A stretch of DNA of 64,000 bases. Source: Peribacillus sp. FSL E2-0218. GTDB taxonomy: Bacteria > Bacillota > Bacilli > Bacillales > DSM-1321. Numbering within the stretch: position 1 is the first letter of the stretch; each line of letters starts with the position of its first letter. Made by a program: the position numbers and the translations under genes. The stretch covers positions 4,343,501-4,407,500 of the forward strand of contig NZ_CP150304.1 in NCBI RefSeq assembly GCF_037992945.1. Reading direction: 5' to 3'. This document shows positions 43,004 to 51,241 of the stretch, one piece after another. The notes beneath the pieces were generated by a model. The model was not told where the DNA came from. It did no database searches and was given only the letters and a program-made list of their open reading frames with translations.

Positions 43004-43963
43004 TTAGTCTTTCATCCGAAAATAGGGTTCTAGTGCCGTGAGCCGCGGAAGTTCGATGCTAAGCTTTCTCGCATCGGCCAGGATATCCCTTGGGAAGAGG
43101 GCGAACGATTCTTGGGAGATATAGGCCGTATCTTCCATCCGTTCCATGATTGCGCCTGCGAGCGTGCCACCGGTAATCACTTTAAATACGCCATACCCCA
43201 TCAATCCTGCAGGCAGGTGCAGCATGAGCGCGGTGCCCAAACCAGGCTTGCGTCCTTTCGCCCGAATCAGCGGAAGCATCTCGCGCATTAACAGCACAGC
43301 TGGCTTCACGTGTTTTGGCGACTGATACATATTTTGATAACTTCCCAGCTTCAAGGCCTGCGCCGCCATACCGGCATTCATGATGAAATGTTGCAAATAC
43401 CAGACGTACATGTCTTTTTGCAAGGATACGGAGAAGCCGGCCTGTTTGAACATATCGACGACATCTTCGTGCCTTTTTACAGAGGCAGCGGTAGCAGCGG
43501 ATTCCAAGTAAATCGACTTCATGAATCCGGCTTCCAATTTATTTTTGCCTCTAAAGCCTCCGCCTCCACCTGGAAAGCCCCACAATATTTGCTCTTTGGG
43601 CAGCCGTGCCGCTACAGTCTCTTGATCATCCCACACATTATTGAAAATTAAAATCGTGGCCTTTCCCGCGAGTTTGCTTACTACTTTAGACGCTTCCTCG
43701 AACTGCTCGTGGTTAACGCTGAGAAAAATGAGGTCATAGTCGTGATTGGGACTGATCTCCTCACGCATATTTATAAACCATCTCTCCAGGACCTGGTCCC
43801 CCTTCCTGCTTTTTCTGCCATCCAGTATATCTAGGTCAACATACGGACCGTATTGGGCAGCCCTTCCCGGCCGCACATAGAAATCCACCTCATTTCTCGC
43901 TTTTTCTAGCGCCCATCCGTACTGTGTCGCCATAACGCCTCTACCAAACATTAAAATTTTCAT
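43004..43963 (-). CDS. Ketopantoate-reductase-like (ApbA/PanE) protein
   Basis: 319 residues. Rossmann start MKILMFGRGVMATQYGWALE (the family G-x-G-x-x-G is modified to GRGVMA), middle segment DLIFLSVNHEQFEEA, and GFPGGGGGFRGKNK in the place of the family's catalytic-lobe loop. Resembles NADPH-dependent 2-ketopantoate reductases, but the atypical loop and TetR control suggest another substrate. Divergent from a TetR-type regulator; one of two 34-bp operators lies 19 bases before its start. Confidence 0.75.
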   Translation of the reverse strand: MKILMFGRGVMATQYGWALEKARNEVDFYVRPGRAAQYGPYVDLDILDGRKSRKGDQVLERWFINMREEISPNHDYDLIFLSVNHEQFEEASKVVSKLAGKATILIFNNVWDDQETVAARLPKEQILWGFPGGGGGFRGKNKLEAGFMKSIYLESAATAASVKRHEDVVDMFKQAGFSVSLQKDMYVWYLQHFIMNAGMAAQALKLGSYQNMYQSPKHVKPAVLLMREMLPLIRAKGRKPGLGTALMLHLPAGLMGYGVFKVITGGTLAGAIMERMEDTAYISQESFALFPRDILADARKLSIELPRLTALEPYFRMKD

Positions 43964-43981
43964 CTTGTTTTCCCCCTTAAA

Positions 43982-44015
43982 AGTTTTTTAATTTAAATAA
44001 CTATATTTAAAAACT
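43982..44015. promoter_or_regulatory. TetR operator candidate, site 1
   Basis: 34-bp sequence with ends AGTTTTTTAA and TTTAAAAACT around an AT-rich centre, directly upstream of the leftward reductase gene. Same length and arms as site 2, centre-to-centre distance 64 bp. Confidence 0.65.
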
Positions 44016-44045
44016 AATGTACAGAAATCTTTGCAGTTTGTCAAA

Positions 44046-44079
44046 AGTTTTTAAATATAACTAGATATGTTTAAAAACT
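44046..44079. promoter_or_regulatory. TetR operator candidate, site 2
   Basis: 34-bp near-perfect dyad: AGTTTTTAAATAT, spacer, ATATGTTTAAAAACT. Lies 48 bases before the TetR gene start, so the regulator probably controls both divergent promoters. Confidence 0.7.
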
Positions 44080-44127
44080 ATCCGTTTTATGTCATAATAC
44101 TTGTATTAACGAATAAGAGGGAATGTC

Positions 44128-44706
44128 ATGAACAAATATGAAATCAGAACGCAAAAAAAGAAAGACGCCATCATCAAAGCGGCTCTGGACCTATTCCGAA
44201 ACAAGGGATACACCAACGTCAGCATCAATGAAATCGCCTCCCTTTCAGGCGTATCCTCCGTGTCCATCTACAACTATTTTGGCAACAAAGAAGGGGTAAT
44301 CAAGGAGTGCGCACGAATACTGATGCAGGAAGCAACACAGATGGTGAACGACCTGCTTCTAGAAAACATTAGCTTCAAAGAAAAACTGCTGCGGGCGGTT
44401 TCCATTTGTGCCGAGAAGCCTCACCAGCTCCTCGAAGAACACTTCTCACAGGAAGCGCTGCACGATGCCGTTTTTGTGGATTTATTTAAAGAAAGCGCAG
44501 GTGAGGTCCGGAGCGATATCTTGCAAGTATTTATTGAATCTGGAAAACAGGAAGGCGCAATCGATGCCACCATTTCTACGGAAACAGTCATGGAGTTTCT
44601 TGATGCCGTCGCGGGCATGCAGGCGAACTGGGAAACGAAAGAGGAGTATCAAACAAAAACGGCGGAGATCGGAAAACTTATCCTTTACGGTTTGATAGGA
44701 CGTTAA
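44128..44706 (+). CDS. TetR/AcrR-family regulator
   Basis: 192 residues. N-terminal HTH (KDAIIKAALDLFRNKGYTNV; EIASLSGVSSVSIYNYFGNK, about residues 10-58) and a helical ligand-binding domain. AAGAGGG site upstream. Divergent from the ketopantoate-reductase-like gene, with two matched 34-bp dyads between them. Likely represses the reductase gene and itself until a ligand binds; ligand unknown. Confidence 0.9.
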   Translation: MNKYEIRTQKKKDAIIKAALDLFRNKGYTNVSINEIASLSGVSSVSIYNYFGNKEGVIKECARILMQEATQMVNDLLLENISFKEKLLRAVSICAEKPHQLLEEHFSQEALHDAVFVDLFKESAGEVRSDILQVFIESGKQEGAIDATISTETVMEFLDAVAGMQANWETKEEYQTKTAEIGKLILYGLIGR

Positions 44707-44719
44707 AGCCCATGGGAAA

Positions 44720-44748
44720 GAAGAGGCCGCTATTAGGTGCGCCTCTTT
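44720..44748 (+). terminator. Terminator of the TetR gene
   Basis: AAGAGGC...GCCTCTT stem ending in TTTGAAA, 14 bases after the stop. Confidence 0.75.
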
Positions 44749-44756
44749 GAAATCCG

Positions 44757-45074
44757 TTATAGTAAATCAGAAAGTTGCGTAAGCGTAACCAGCTCCATAT
44801 TCCCGAGGATAAATTGGCACTCCTCCGCATTTTTACTGGCTAGTAAACTTTTTTCTTCCCCTGTACCTAGCTCTAACCAATGGTCGGAAACAGACTGCAA
44901 GACGGCATGAAAAGCTGAATAAGTTACCCAATCTTGCAGTTTGAATTCATACAGGACTTCAAACACACCTTCAAACTTCCAATATTTTTTAGTTTCTAAC
45001 CAAGTTATTTTTTTAACAATGGTTGCAAATTTTTCTATAAAAGGAGTTATGTTTATGCATTCGTAACACCCTAT
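44757..45074 (-). pseudogene. Open frame without a start, probable gene fragment
   Basis: The frame is open from a TGA at 45075-45077 to the stop at 44757 (about 105 codons) and reads like real protein (YWKFEGVFEVLYEFKLQDWV; ECQFILGNMELVTLTQLSDL). It contains no ATG, and the only GTG (44966) lacks a ribosome-binding site, so the 5' end seems lost. No domain recognised; its size and composition resemble small immunity-type proteins, a weak guess. Confidence 0.4.
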
Positions 45075-45209
45075 TCATTTTTATTTGTGCATAATGTGTA
45101 TACTATTCTCAAGCATAAATACCGTAGAAAAAAAACAATTTATATGCCAGCCATGTCCTTTGCTGCATGGTACTCTTGGACTGTTGCTTTCATGAATACT
45201 CTGACACCC

Positions 45210-45548
45210 CTAAAGTTTTTTATAGAGTTCAGCAGTGCCCGAAGGTTTAAAAACTACTGAAAGTCCTTCAAGTTCCTCTTTTATTTTCATTGTTAAACTT
45301 TGCCCGATTTCATTATGTTTCATTTCTAGGTATTCTCCCTTTACCATCAATCTATCGTTTTCCCAATCCATCCATTCACCATAATTGATAGCCCATTTTT
45401 CAACTTCTTTCATTAAATTCTGACTTACTGGTAAAACATCAATATCTAAATTAGCACCACAATTTTCACACCATAGTGGATCTGTTTCATAATCAGCCTC
45501 AACTATAATCTCATGTGTATCTTGTGGGCAGTTACACTTTATTTTCAT
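45210..45548 (-). CDS. Hypothetical protein with an N-terminal zinc-binding segment
   Basis: 112 residues with GGGAGG four to five bases before the ATG region. Cysteines CNCPQ and LWCENCGAN form a likely zinc site; the rest is a helix-strand mix (LMKEVEKWAINYGEWMDWEN; SLTMKIKEELEGLSVVFKPS). No family recognised. Flanked on both sides by apparent gene fragments, so the whole 44.7-45.8 kb segment may be an accessory island in decay. Confidence 0.65.
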   Translation of the reverse strand: MKIKCNCPQDTHEIIVEADYETDPLWCENCGANLDIDVLPVSQNLMKEVEKWAINYGEWMDWENDRLMVKGEYLEMKHNEIGQSLTMKIKEELEGLSVVFKPSGTAELYKKL

Positions 45549-45585
45549 AAATCCTCCCTGTTTTTCTACTAGTCCAATTCACACT

Positions 45586-45726
45586 TTAATCCATTTCATA
45601 AGTTTTCGAAGATTTTTCATAATAGACAAGAAGCTTATCTTGATCTTTCCAGTTAATTTTAAATCCTTTGTTTGCCCTAACTGTATTTCCTGATAGATTT
45701 TTAATTTTATTGTTCACTCTCATCAT
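45586..45726 (-). CDS. Possible 46-aa ORF
   Basis: Reads MMRVNNKIKNLSGNTVRANK and ends in YYEKSSKTYEMD. The AGGAGG upstream is 18 bases away, too far; it belongs better to an overlapping frame that itself ends in EEVLKLIVHDESEQ and lacks a start. Both look like pieces of broken genes. Low confidence as a working gene. Confidence 0.3.
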   Translation of the reverse strand: MMRVNNKIKNLSGNTVRANKGFKINWKDQDKLLVYYEKSSKTYEMD

Positions 45727-45837
45727 GAACAATTAATTTTAAGACCTCCTCGCAAGATGTTATTTTTGTCCAAAGTGATAATTATTAATTAGAGCCTATT
45801 ACTCTAAAGGTTTCCATTCTCGCTCTTCTCTTCCCCC

Positions 45838-46503
45838 CTACAGCCACCTTATCCGTTCCCCTGATTTCATGATGATGTCGATTTGGTCCAGTTGCCCGCT
45901 TATCTGGTTTTCCTTCATCCCTGATACATCAATATCCATTTCTATTCTCAGTCGATTTCGTTCTTTTCCCCTTAAAATGACCTTATAAGGAGTTTCGGTG
46001 TTCATGAGTGATACCAATTTCGAATCATCATCGTCGTATCTGCCTATCAATTGGATCTTGAATTGGACATCTTTCTTGCTGTAATTCTCAAAAGGAAGCT
46101 CACATACGCCATGAAGCGTTGTTTTGTCTTCCATATCAAAGCGGCAGGTACTGGATCCGCGATCATAGGAAACGGCGTAAATGTCCGAGGCAAAATGCTT
46201 CTGATACGTATTCGCCAAGAAGTGCGGTGCAAACCAGGCTATGATGACGGCCAGGGTGAAAAAACGGGCAGGATGCATTCCCACTGCTTGGACAAGAAAA
46301 AACAGACTGATCAGCAATAGAATGACCGCCAGCACCCCTACATATTGGATTCCATGTTCGGACTCGATCGGTATGCCTAATCTAAATGCAATTGCAGCGC
46401 CGTATGGAACTTGGTGCGGAAAAGGGAAATTCAATATAAACGAGAGCACAAAAAGGATGAGTGCAATATATAGATGTTTTATTTTTTTTATCAATTGAAC
46501 CAC
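45838..46503 (-). CDS. Membrane protein with extracytoplasmic domain
   Basis: About 221 residues; start is GTG 46503 or the TTG 46494 that overlaps the stop of a tiny upstream frame. Two or three transmembrane helices (LYIALILFVLSFILNFPFP; GVLAVILLLISLFFLVQAVG; FFTLAVIIAWFAPHFLA), then a 115-residue domain with a probable disulfide (TCRFDMEDKTTLHGVCEL). No family recognised. The C-terminus is strand-rich, immunoglobulin-like by pattern. Confidence 0.65.
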   Translation of the reverse strand: MVQLIKKIKHLYIALILFVLSFILNFPFPHQVPYGAAIAFRLGIPIESEHGIQYVGVLAVILLLISLFFLVQAVGMHPARFFTLAVIIAWFAPHFLANTYQKHFASDIYAVSYDRGSSTCRFDMEDKTTLHGVCELPFENYSKKDVQFKIQLIGRYDDDDSKLVSLMNTETPYKVILRGKERNRLRIEMDIDVSGMKENQISGQLDQIDIIMKSGERIRWL

Positions 46504-46583
46504 TTCTTTCTCTCTTCTTGGAACAATCCAGCCCCCCCTGTTACTGAATTCCTCAGTAATGAAATAATTCCGAAAATTATCAC
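46491..46583 (-). CDS. Possible 30-aa membrane peptide
   Basis: GTG at 46583 with GGGAGG 11 bases upstream; one hydrophobic segment (VIIFGIISLLRNSVTGG), ending EERKKWFN. Its stop overlaps the alternative TTG start of the next gene, which would allow coupling. In frame it is open a little further upstream. Short, so uncertain. Confidence 0.25.
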   Translation of the reverse strand: MIIFGIISLLRNSVTGGAGLFQEERKKWFN

Positions 46584-46703
46584 CGGCCCAATTGCCTCCC
46601 TAAAATATCCTTGTCCTTACCTATACGATTTGTACTGGTTTAAGTTTCACTTTAATCCAAATTATGTATGATTTTACATTATAAATAGAGACCTTTAGCC
46701 TCA

Positions 46704-47084
46704 TTGACGAATACGACCATTGAAAAGATGGGCATAGCAGCGGTACCGAAACCGATCGTCATCGGCAAAGACGTCACTCCGCCGTCGGAAAACTTAGATG
46801 ATGATAGATTGACAGACTTTAATCCGAGAGAAGATGGCTTTGATTTTTACGAGAGCTTGGAAGGAATGCTCGTCCAAGTAGCCAATTCAATTACCAAAAG
46901 CGGTCGGCCACAAGATTATGGTAAATTGGTCGTGATTCCAGGAAATATGGAAACGACGACTGCTGTTGGTGGCGTAAAAATTACGGAAACGGATTTCAAT
47001 TCTGAACGAATCATCCTGGATATAGATGATGACAAATTCGTGGCCAAAACCGGTGATCAATTGACCGTTGGACTTTATTCCTGA
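46704..47084 (+). pseudogene. Fragment of a large extracellular nuclease
   Basis: 126 codons starting at a TTG without ribosome-binding site. The stretch FNPREDGFDFYESLEGMLVQ is typical of the repeat/OB region of secreted YhcR-type nucleases and phosphoesterases, which are many hundreds of residues longer. No signal peptide and no catalytic domain before or after. A both-ends-truncated remnant. Confidence 0.65.
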
Positions 47085-47112
47085 ATTTGCAAATAATCAA
47101 CATAATGAATTT

Positions 47113-47205
47113 CCGGGACGAATTATCCGTGCGCTAGGTCGAATTATCACTCGGGGCGGACGCATTTCCCTAAGCTAGGCCGGATTTGAGGGTCCAGTAC
47201 GAATC
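47113..47205. repeat. Degenerate repeats of about 20 bp (GGACGAATTATC)
   Basis: Units beginning GGACGAATTATCC, GGTCGAATTATCA, GGACGCATTTCCC, GGCCGGATTTGAG and GTACGAATCCCC follow one another at 19-21 bp spacing after the nuclease remnant. More diverged than the other arrays in the window. Confidence 0.55.
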
Positions 47206-47339
47206 CCCCTCCCATACTGTTAGAATACTATTCTTGCAAACGAAAAAAGACTGCTGAGCAGCCTTTATCTCGAATGGAATATTCATTATTTCAAGAGATA
47301 TAACTTACACGAATATCTCCCTATTGCTTTCCCGTTAAA

Positions 47340-48002
47340 TTAATAGGTCTTAAAGGACGCATGATAATTGGCAGTCGAAATCGACGTTCCTCCCACATTC
47401 ATCCCGCTAAACTGAACATCTATCGCATTATAGAAGGCATTGACCGTATCCGCGACATCCCATACGGCATAAATGACATGATAGCCAGTCCGCTGCGGCA
47501 CGACGACTTGATGGCTCACTTTATTGGACGGTCTTGCTCCATTATCATTTTTCTCATAGAATGGGACCAATTCCAATTGATCTCTTGTGAGCGGTTTATT
47601 CGGATCCCAATTTTGTTTCGTGATATAATAATGCCATTTCGCTGTCGAATGCATGGCGGTTAAATTCCAGGTGAAGGTTTGGGGACCGCTTTGCATGGCA
47701 TTTTTGCTCCAGCGTGTCGCTGTTTGTTCATCAAGGACGCCGCCAAACAAGCCGCCTGCCGATGCAAGCTTGCCATCCGGGATGCTCGCACCCGGAAATC
47801 CTTTGTGGCCTTCCAAGCTTTGCGGTTCATACATGATTGATCCACAATTCTTATTCACCTGCTCTTTGCAAAGCAACGACCGTGATTTTGGCGATTCGAC
47901 ATACCCATGCGCAGAAGCGAAATCATTTGCACCGACAACGGATAACCCAAGAACTAACGAAGTACTGAAAAGAAAGCGCTTTAAACCTTTCGAACATTTC
48001 AT
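47340..48002 (-). CDS. AA10 lytic polysaccharide monooxygenase (chitin-binding protein)
   Basis: 220 residues. Signal peptide to residue 31; mature protein starts HGYVESPKSRS, giving the N-terminal histidine of the copper brace. The second brace His is in TAMHSTAKWHYYI, and the axial Phe in VNAFYNAIDVQF. Single AA10 domain of normal length, no extra carbohydrate-binding module. Secreted copper enzyme that oxidatively cuts chitin or cellulose. GAAGGAG site. Single gene. Confidence 0.95.
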   Translation of the reverse strand: MKCSKGLKRFLFSTSLVLGLSVVGANDFASAHGYVESPKSRSLLCKEQVNKNCGSIMYEPQSLEGHKGFPGASIPDGKLASAGGLFGGVLDEQTATRWSKNAMQSGPQTFTWNLTAMHSTAKWHYYITKQNWDPNKPLTRDQLELVPFYEKNDNGARPSNKVSHQVVVPQRTGYHVIYAVWDVADTVNAFYNAIDVQFSGMNVGGTSISTANYHASFKTY

Positions 48003-48167
48003 CCTTTCACCATCTCCTTCATCATTTTCCTACATGATATGTAGTATATAAACATTATAATGTTTATACTTTTATTTTTTAAGGGTATTTTGTCCTGTTA
48101 TTACAAATTATTACAAATATTCTATTTTTTATAAAAACAATCCCCGTGAAACTACAGTTCCCATAAT

Positions 48168-48196
48168 AAAAAACCGGAACCCCATTGGATTCCGGT
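48168..48196 (-). terminator. Terminator of the ABC transporter operon
   Basis: ACCGGAA...TTCCGGT followed by TTTTTT on the minus strand, about 10 bases after the stop at 48205. Confidence 0.9.
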
Positions 48197-48204
48197 AGCC
48201 TCAA

Positions 48205-49164
48205 TTAATTCGTAATATCTTTTTTCTGGAAGAAGAAGAATGTCAGCGCCAAAAAGATAAGGTAATAGATGACGAGTACACCCATTGAAAATCCGAGTGT
48301 AGCACCATCGAACATTTCCATCGTTCCCGAAATGTACCCTCTTAAATCAAGGTGAGGGAATAAGACGAATTTTAACCATTCGTATTTCCCGATGAAAGAC
48401 TGAATGATCATATTCAATGTCGAAGATGCAAATAAGATGAAGATCGATATCCCTACTGCAAGCGCTTGGTTCTTAAATAACGTGCTTAACATGAACGCGA
48501 TCGTCGTGATGACCAGGAAGCCCGGTATCCAGTAAACGATCATATCGAAGAAATAGGAGCCGACCACCACTGTACTGAAGCTTCCGAATGCTGTCGGGTC
48601 GAGCATCTTGTCTGAATAGGAACCATTGCCAAAGAATAAGATTCCGATCAGGTAACTGAAAAGCACTAGGCTCACAAGCAATAACGCGGCAAATAACAGG
48701 GAAGTGATATATTTGGAAAGAAGGATCTTCCAGCGCTTATAAGGCCTGATGAGCAGTTGTTTAATGGTGCCATCCGAAAATTCAGAGGAAACCATCGAGC
48801 TGCAAACGATCACGACGAATAATGTTACGAATGATGTCAGCGATACTGTATACTCTGCCATATAGGTCCAGTTCGTGCTTAAATCAGGGTTGATATTTTC
48901 AGCTAAATATTGCTTATTGGTGTCCATTTCTTCCATGATTGCGGCCTTTTCATCTTCACTGATATCTTTGGCTTTCAATGCTTGTTCCTGTTCTTGTATA
49001 TCTGCTTTTACCTCTTGCTTCCAATCGTTGCCGGATTCATCCGGACTAAGCTTCAAGTCGATGATTGCCGTTCCGAGAGCTGCCACCAAAAGAAAAGCGA
49101 TGAATATATAAGTCGATACTTTAGAAAAGATTTTCATCCATTCATTTTTCACTAAGGATATCAT
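48205..49164 (-). CDS. ABC-2 type transporter permease
   Basis: 319 residues with six transmembrane helices: first near residue 15-32, an extracytoplasmic helical region rich in Glu/Lys/Gln (EQEQALKAKDISEDEKAAIM), then five spans (SFVTLFVVIVCSSMVSSEFS and onward). Matches the permeases of the bacitracin/lantibiotic-type exporters (BcrB/LtnE-like group). Start overlaps the ATPase stop (ATGA). Works with the next upstream gene; substrate unknown. Confidence 0.88.
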   Translation of the reverse strand: MISLVKNEWMKIFSKVSTYIFIAFLLVAALGTAIIDLKLSPDESGNDWKQEVKADIQEQEQALKAKDISEDEKAAIMEEMDTNKQYLAENINPDLSTNWTYMAEYTVSLTSFVTLFVVIVCSSMVSSEFSDGTIKQLLIRPYKRWKILLSKYITSLLFAALLLVSLVLFSYLIGILFFGNGSYSDKMLDPTAFGSFSTVVVGSYFFDMIVYWIPGFLVITTIAFMLSTLFKNQALAVGISIFILFASSTLNMIIQSFIGKYEWLKFVLFPHLDLRGYISGTMEMFDGATLGFSMGVLVIYYLIFLALTFFFFQKKDITN

Positions 49165-50093
49165 ACAGACTCCCTCATTTCCTGCTCGGTAATTTCAAAG
49201 AATTTATCTTCCAATGATTTTCTCGTGATGCCAATTTCATAGACATCCAGTTCATTTCCATTAAATAGCCTGTTTATCTGGGCCGTTTGTTCACGTGTCG
49301 CGGACACCGAAATGGTACTCGCATCGAATGTAAGAATCGAAATTTCGGCGAACTGTTCCTGAAGAATCTTATTGGCTAGCGCCCCATCATTGACAGCAAA
49401 GGAAACTTGATGGATCGTTTCCGTTTTTTCATCGATCATATGCTCTTTCGTATGTATCAGTTTTCCTTTTTCGATGACGGCGAAACTATCACACATCAAT
49501 TGCATTTCCGATAGCAAATGGGAGGATATCAATATCCCGACGCCCTCACTTGCCAGTACCTTCAAATAATCGCGAAACTCGCGAATCCCTTGCGGATCCA
49601 AGCCGTTCGTCGGTTCATCGAAGATCAATAACGACGGTTTATGCAGGATGGCCTGTGCCACACCAAGGCGCTGACGCATTCCCAATGAATAGGTCTTGAC
49701 CTTCTTGTCGATGGCATGGTCCAATTTCACTAGCTTGATGACCTCTTCAATTCGCTCATTCGATATGTCATTGGAAGACATACGAGCATAATGGAGGATA
49801 TTCTTCCTGCCTGTCATGTACTTATAAAACTCGGGGTTTTCAACGATGGCCCCCAATTGATTCATCGCGCCCTCGAAGTCTTTATCGAGATCGCTGCCAT
49901 TGATCATGACGGAGCCGCCGGTACGGTTGATAAGACCTGTGATCATCCGGATGATCGTCGTTTTACCAGCTCCGTTCGGACCGAGTAAACCGAATATTTC
50001 ATTGCTTTTTATCTCGAAGCTAACATTGTCTACAATGGTCGCATTGCCAATTTTTTTGGTTAAGGATTGAACCTTAAGAACTGCATCAGACAT
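49161..50093 (-). CDS. ABC transporter ATP-binding protein
   Basis: 310 residues from the ATG at 50093 (AAGGAAGG upstream). Walker A GPNGAGKTT, signature YSLGMRQRLGVAQ, Walker B LLIFDEPTNGLD, and the H-loop in ISSHLLSE; a C-terminal extension of about 90 residues as in BcrA-type export ATPases. With the permease it forms a two-gene exporter operon. No histidine kinase or regulator adjacent. Confidence 0.93.
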   Translation of the reverse strand: MSDAVLKVQSLTKKIGNATIVDNVSFEIKSNEIFGLLGPNGAGKTTIIRMITGLINRTGGSVMINGSDLDKDFEGAMNQLGAIVENPEFYKYMTGRKNILHYARMSSNDISNERIEEVIKLVKLDHAIDKKVKTYSLGMRQRLGVAQAILHKPSLLIFDEPTNGLDPQGIREFRDYLKVLASEGVGILISSHLLSEMQLMCDSFAVIEKGKLIHTKEHMIDEKTETIHQVSFAVNDGALANKILQEQFAEISILTFDASTISVSATREQTAQINRLFNGNELDVYEIGITRKSLEDKFFEITEQEMRESV

Positions 50094-50605
50094 ATAGTAC
50101 CTTCCTTTTTTAGTATTTTCCAAAATCACACATTCTCAACATTACCATATTATGCATATCATTACTATATTGATATTCTTCCAGTAACATCTCCCAATAT
50201 CCGTCTCCTTTTCTTACGTTACTAATAGAATTAAGTTTCAGTTTTTCGATAAAAAGTCAAATATAGGGAAGCCAACGCAAAGGACAAGCAAAAACAAAAG
50301 GAAACATTTTGTTGACCGCAATTGCGGAGAACGTTTCAAATCTGACTCCTCATTTTCTCCCGAAACACTTCACTAACAAGATTCCCTTCTGCATCTGTCA
50401 CCCTCGACACTATTAAAATGTAGCTCATCACTCGTTCCTTCAAGCACTATTCCTTATGGGTTTTCCTATTTCTGAGAAGAAAGTGCTAAAGTACCGCTTG
50501 AAAATATTGAAAAAAGAATGACACTGCAACTATAAGGATCAGGTTTTTTATTTCAGTGAGTAAAACATTAACCTATAATAATAGTAAAAAGGGAGGGGTT
50601 TTTCT
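50094..50605. other. Gene-free stretch with a 12-bp palindrome
   Basis: About 510 bases. The only structured item seen is CCGCAATTGCGG (50316-50327), a perfect palindrome with no gene start nearby. No coding frame, RNA gene or terminator recognised. Confidence 0.5.
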
Positions 50606-50803
50606 ATGATTGACTACCTGAAATTTAGGTATAAATCTTATATTATTATTTTTTCAGGTTTTCTTATCGGTGCAATTCTCTCTAAAATTTTATTTATAAA
50701 CCCCGATAATCTCATAGCTATTACATGTTTTCTAGGAGGTTTTTTAATCGGAGAATGCGTAATGATAAATAAATGGTTAAAAAATCGCCCTACCAATGGT
50801 TAA
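50606..50803 (+). CDS. Small two-span membrane protein
   Basis: 65 residues with AAAGGGAGGGG at good spacing before the ATG. Two hydrophobic helices (YIIIFSGFLIGAILSKILFI; IAITCFLGGFLIGECVMI), basic C-terminus. Unknown family. Its 3' end meets the pair of palindromic repeat elements. Confidence 0.7.
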   Translation: MIDYLKFRYKSYIIIFSGFLIGAILSKILFINPDNLIAITCFLGGFLIGECVMINKWLKNRPTNG

Positions 50804-50811
50804 CCAAGCTT

Positions 50812-50901
50812 ATAAAGAGGCAAGGCTGTAGATGCTTAGCAGCGCGTGGCAGAGGAACGACCGCCTCTGAAAAGCTAAGCACCTGCAGTGCAATGAAACG
50901 G
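50812..50901. repeat. GC-rich palindromic element, copy 2 (degenerate)
   Basis: Retains CTTAGCAGCGCGTGG, GGAACGACCGCCTCTG and the end block CACCTGCAGTGCAATGAAAC, but has lost the central CTCCTGCGGG / CCCCGCAGG stem. Followed after about 60 bp by an intact copy in the same orientation. Confidence 0.6.
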
Positions 50902-50961
50902 TCTAGGTACAGATCCTCCAAAACTGTGGGCAATCAAGATTTCACATTCGTTTTCAATCAA

Positions 50962-51093
50962 AGTGGAATGAAACGGAAGGGGCGACACTCCTGCGGGAAA
51001 TGCGCGTCCACTTGAGACCCCGCAGGCTAAAAGCCAAGGCGGCTCAAGGACCGCCCGCGGAAAGGGAGCACCTGCAGTGCAATGAAAACGGTC
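50962..51093. repeat. GC-rich palindromic element, copy 3
   Basis: 132 bp: GTGGAATGAAACGGAAGG at the left, ACTCCTGCGGGAAATGCGCG, GAGACCCCGCAGGCT, GGCTCAAGGACCGCCCGCGG and CACCTGCAGTGCAATGAAAA at the right. CCTGCGGG and CCCGCAGG can pair. Same head-to-tail dimer arrangement, including the GTGGGCAAT linker, as at 62234-62684. Confidence 0.8.
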
Positions 51094-51241
51094 TAAGTAC
51101 AATTATCAAAACTGAAGGCAATCTGGATAAGATGTTTACTTGTGGAAGCAAATTCAGCTTGTATGGTCACGCCTGCAGGAAAGGAAGAAACTTTATATCT
51201 TCGGCGTTGGTTATGGGCAATACGTTAGCACTCGGTCCAGA

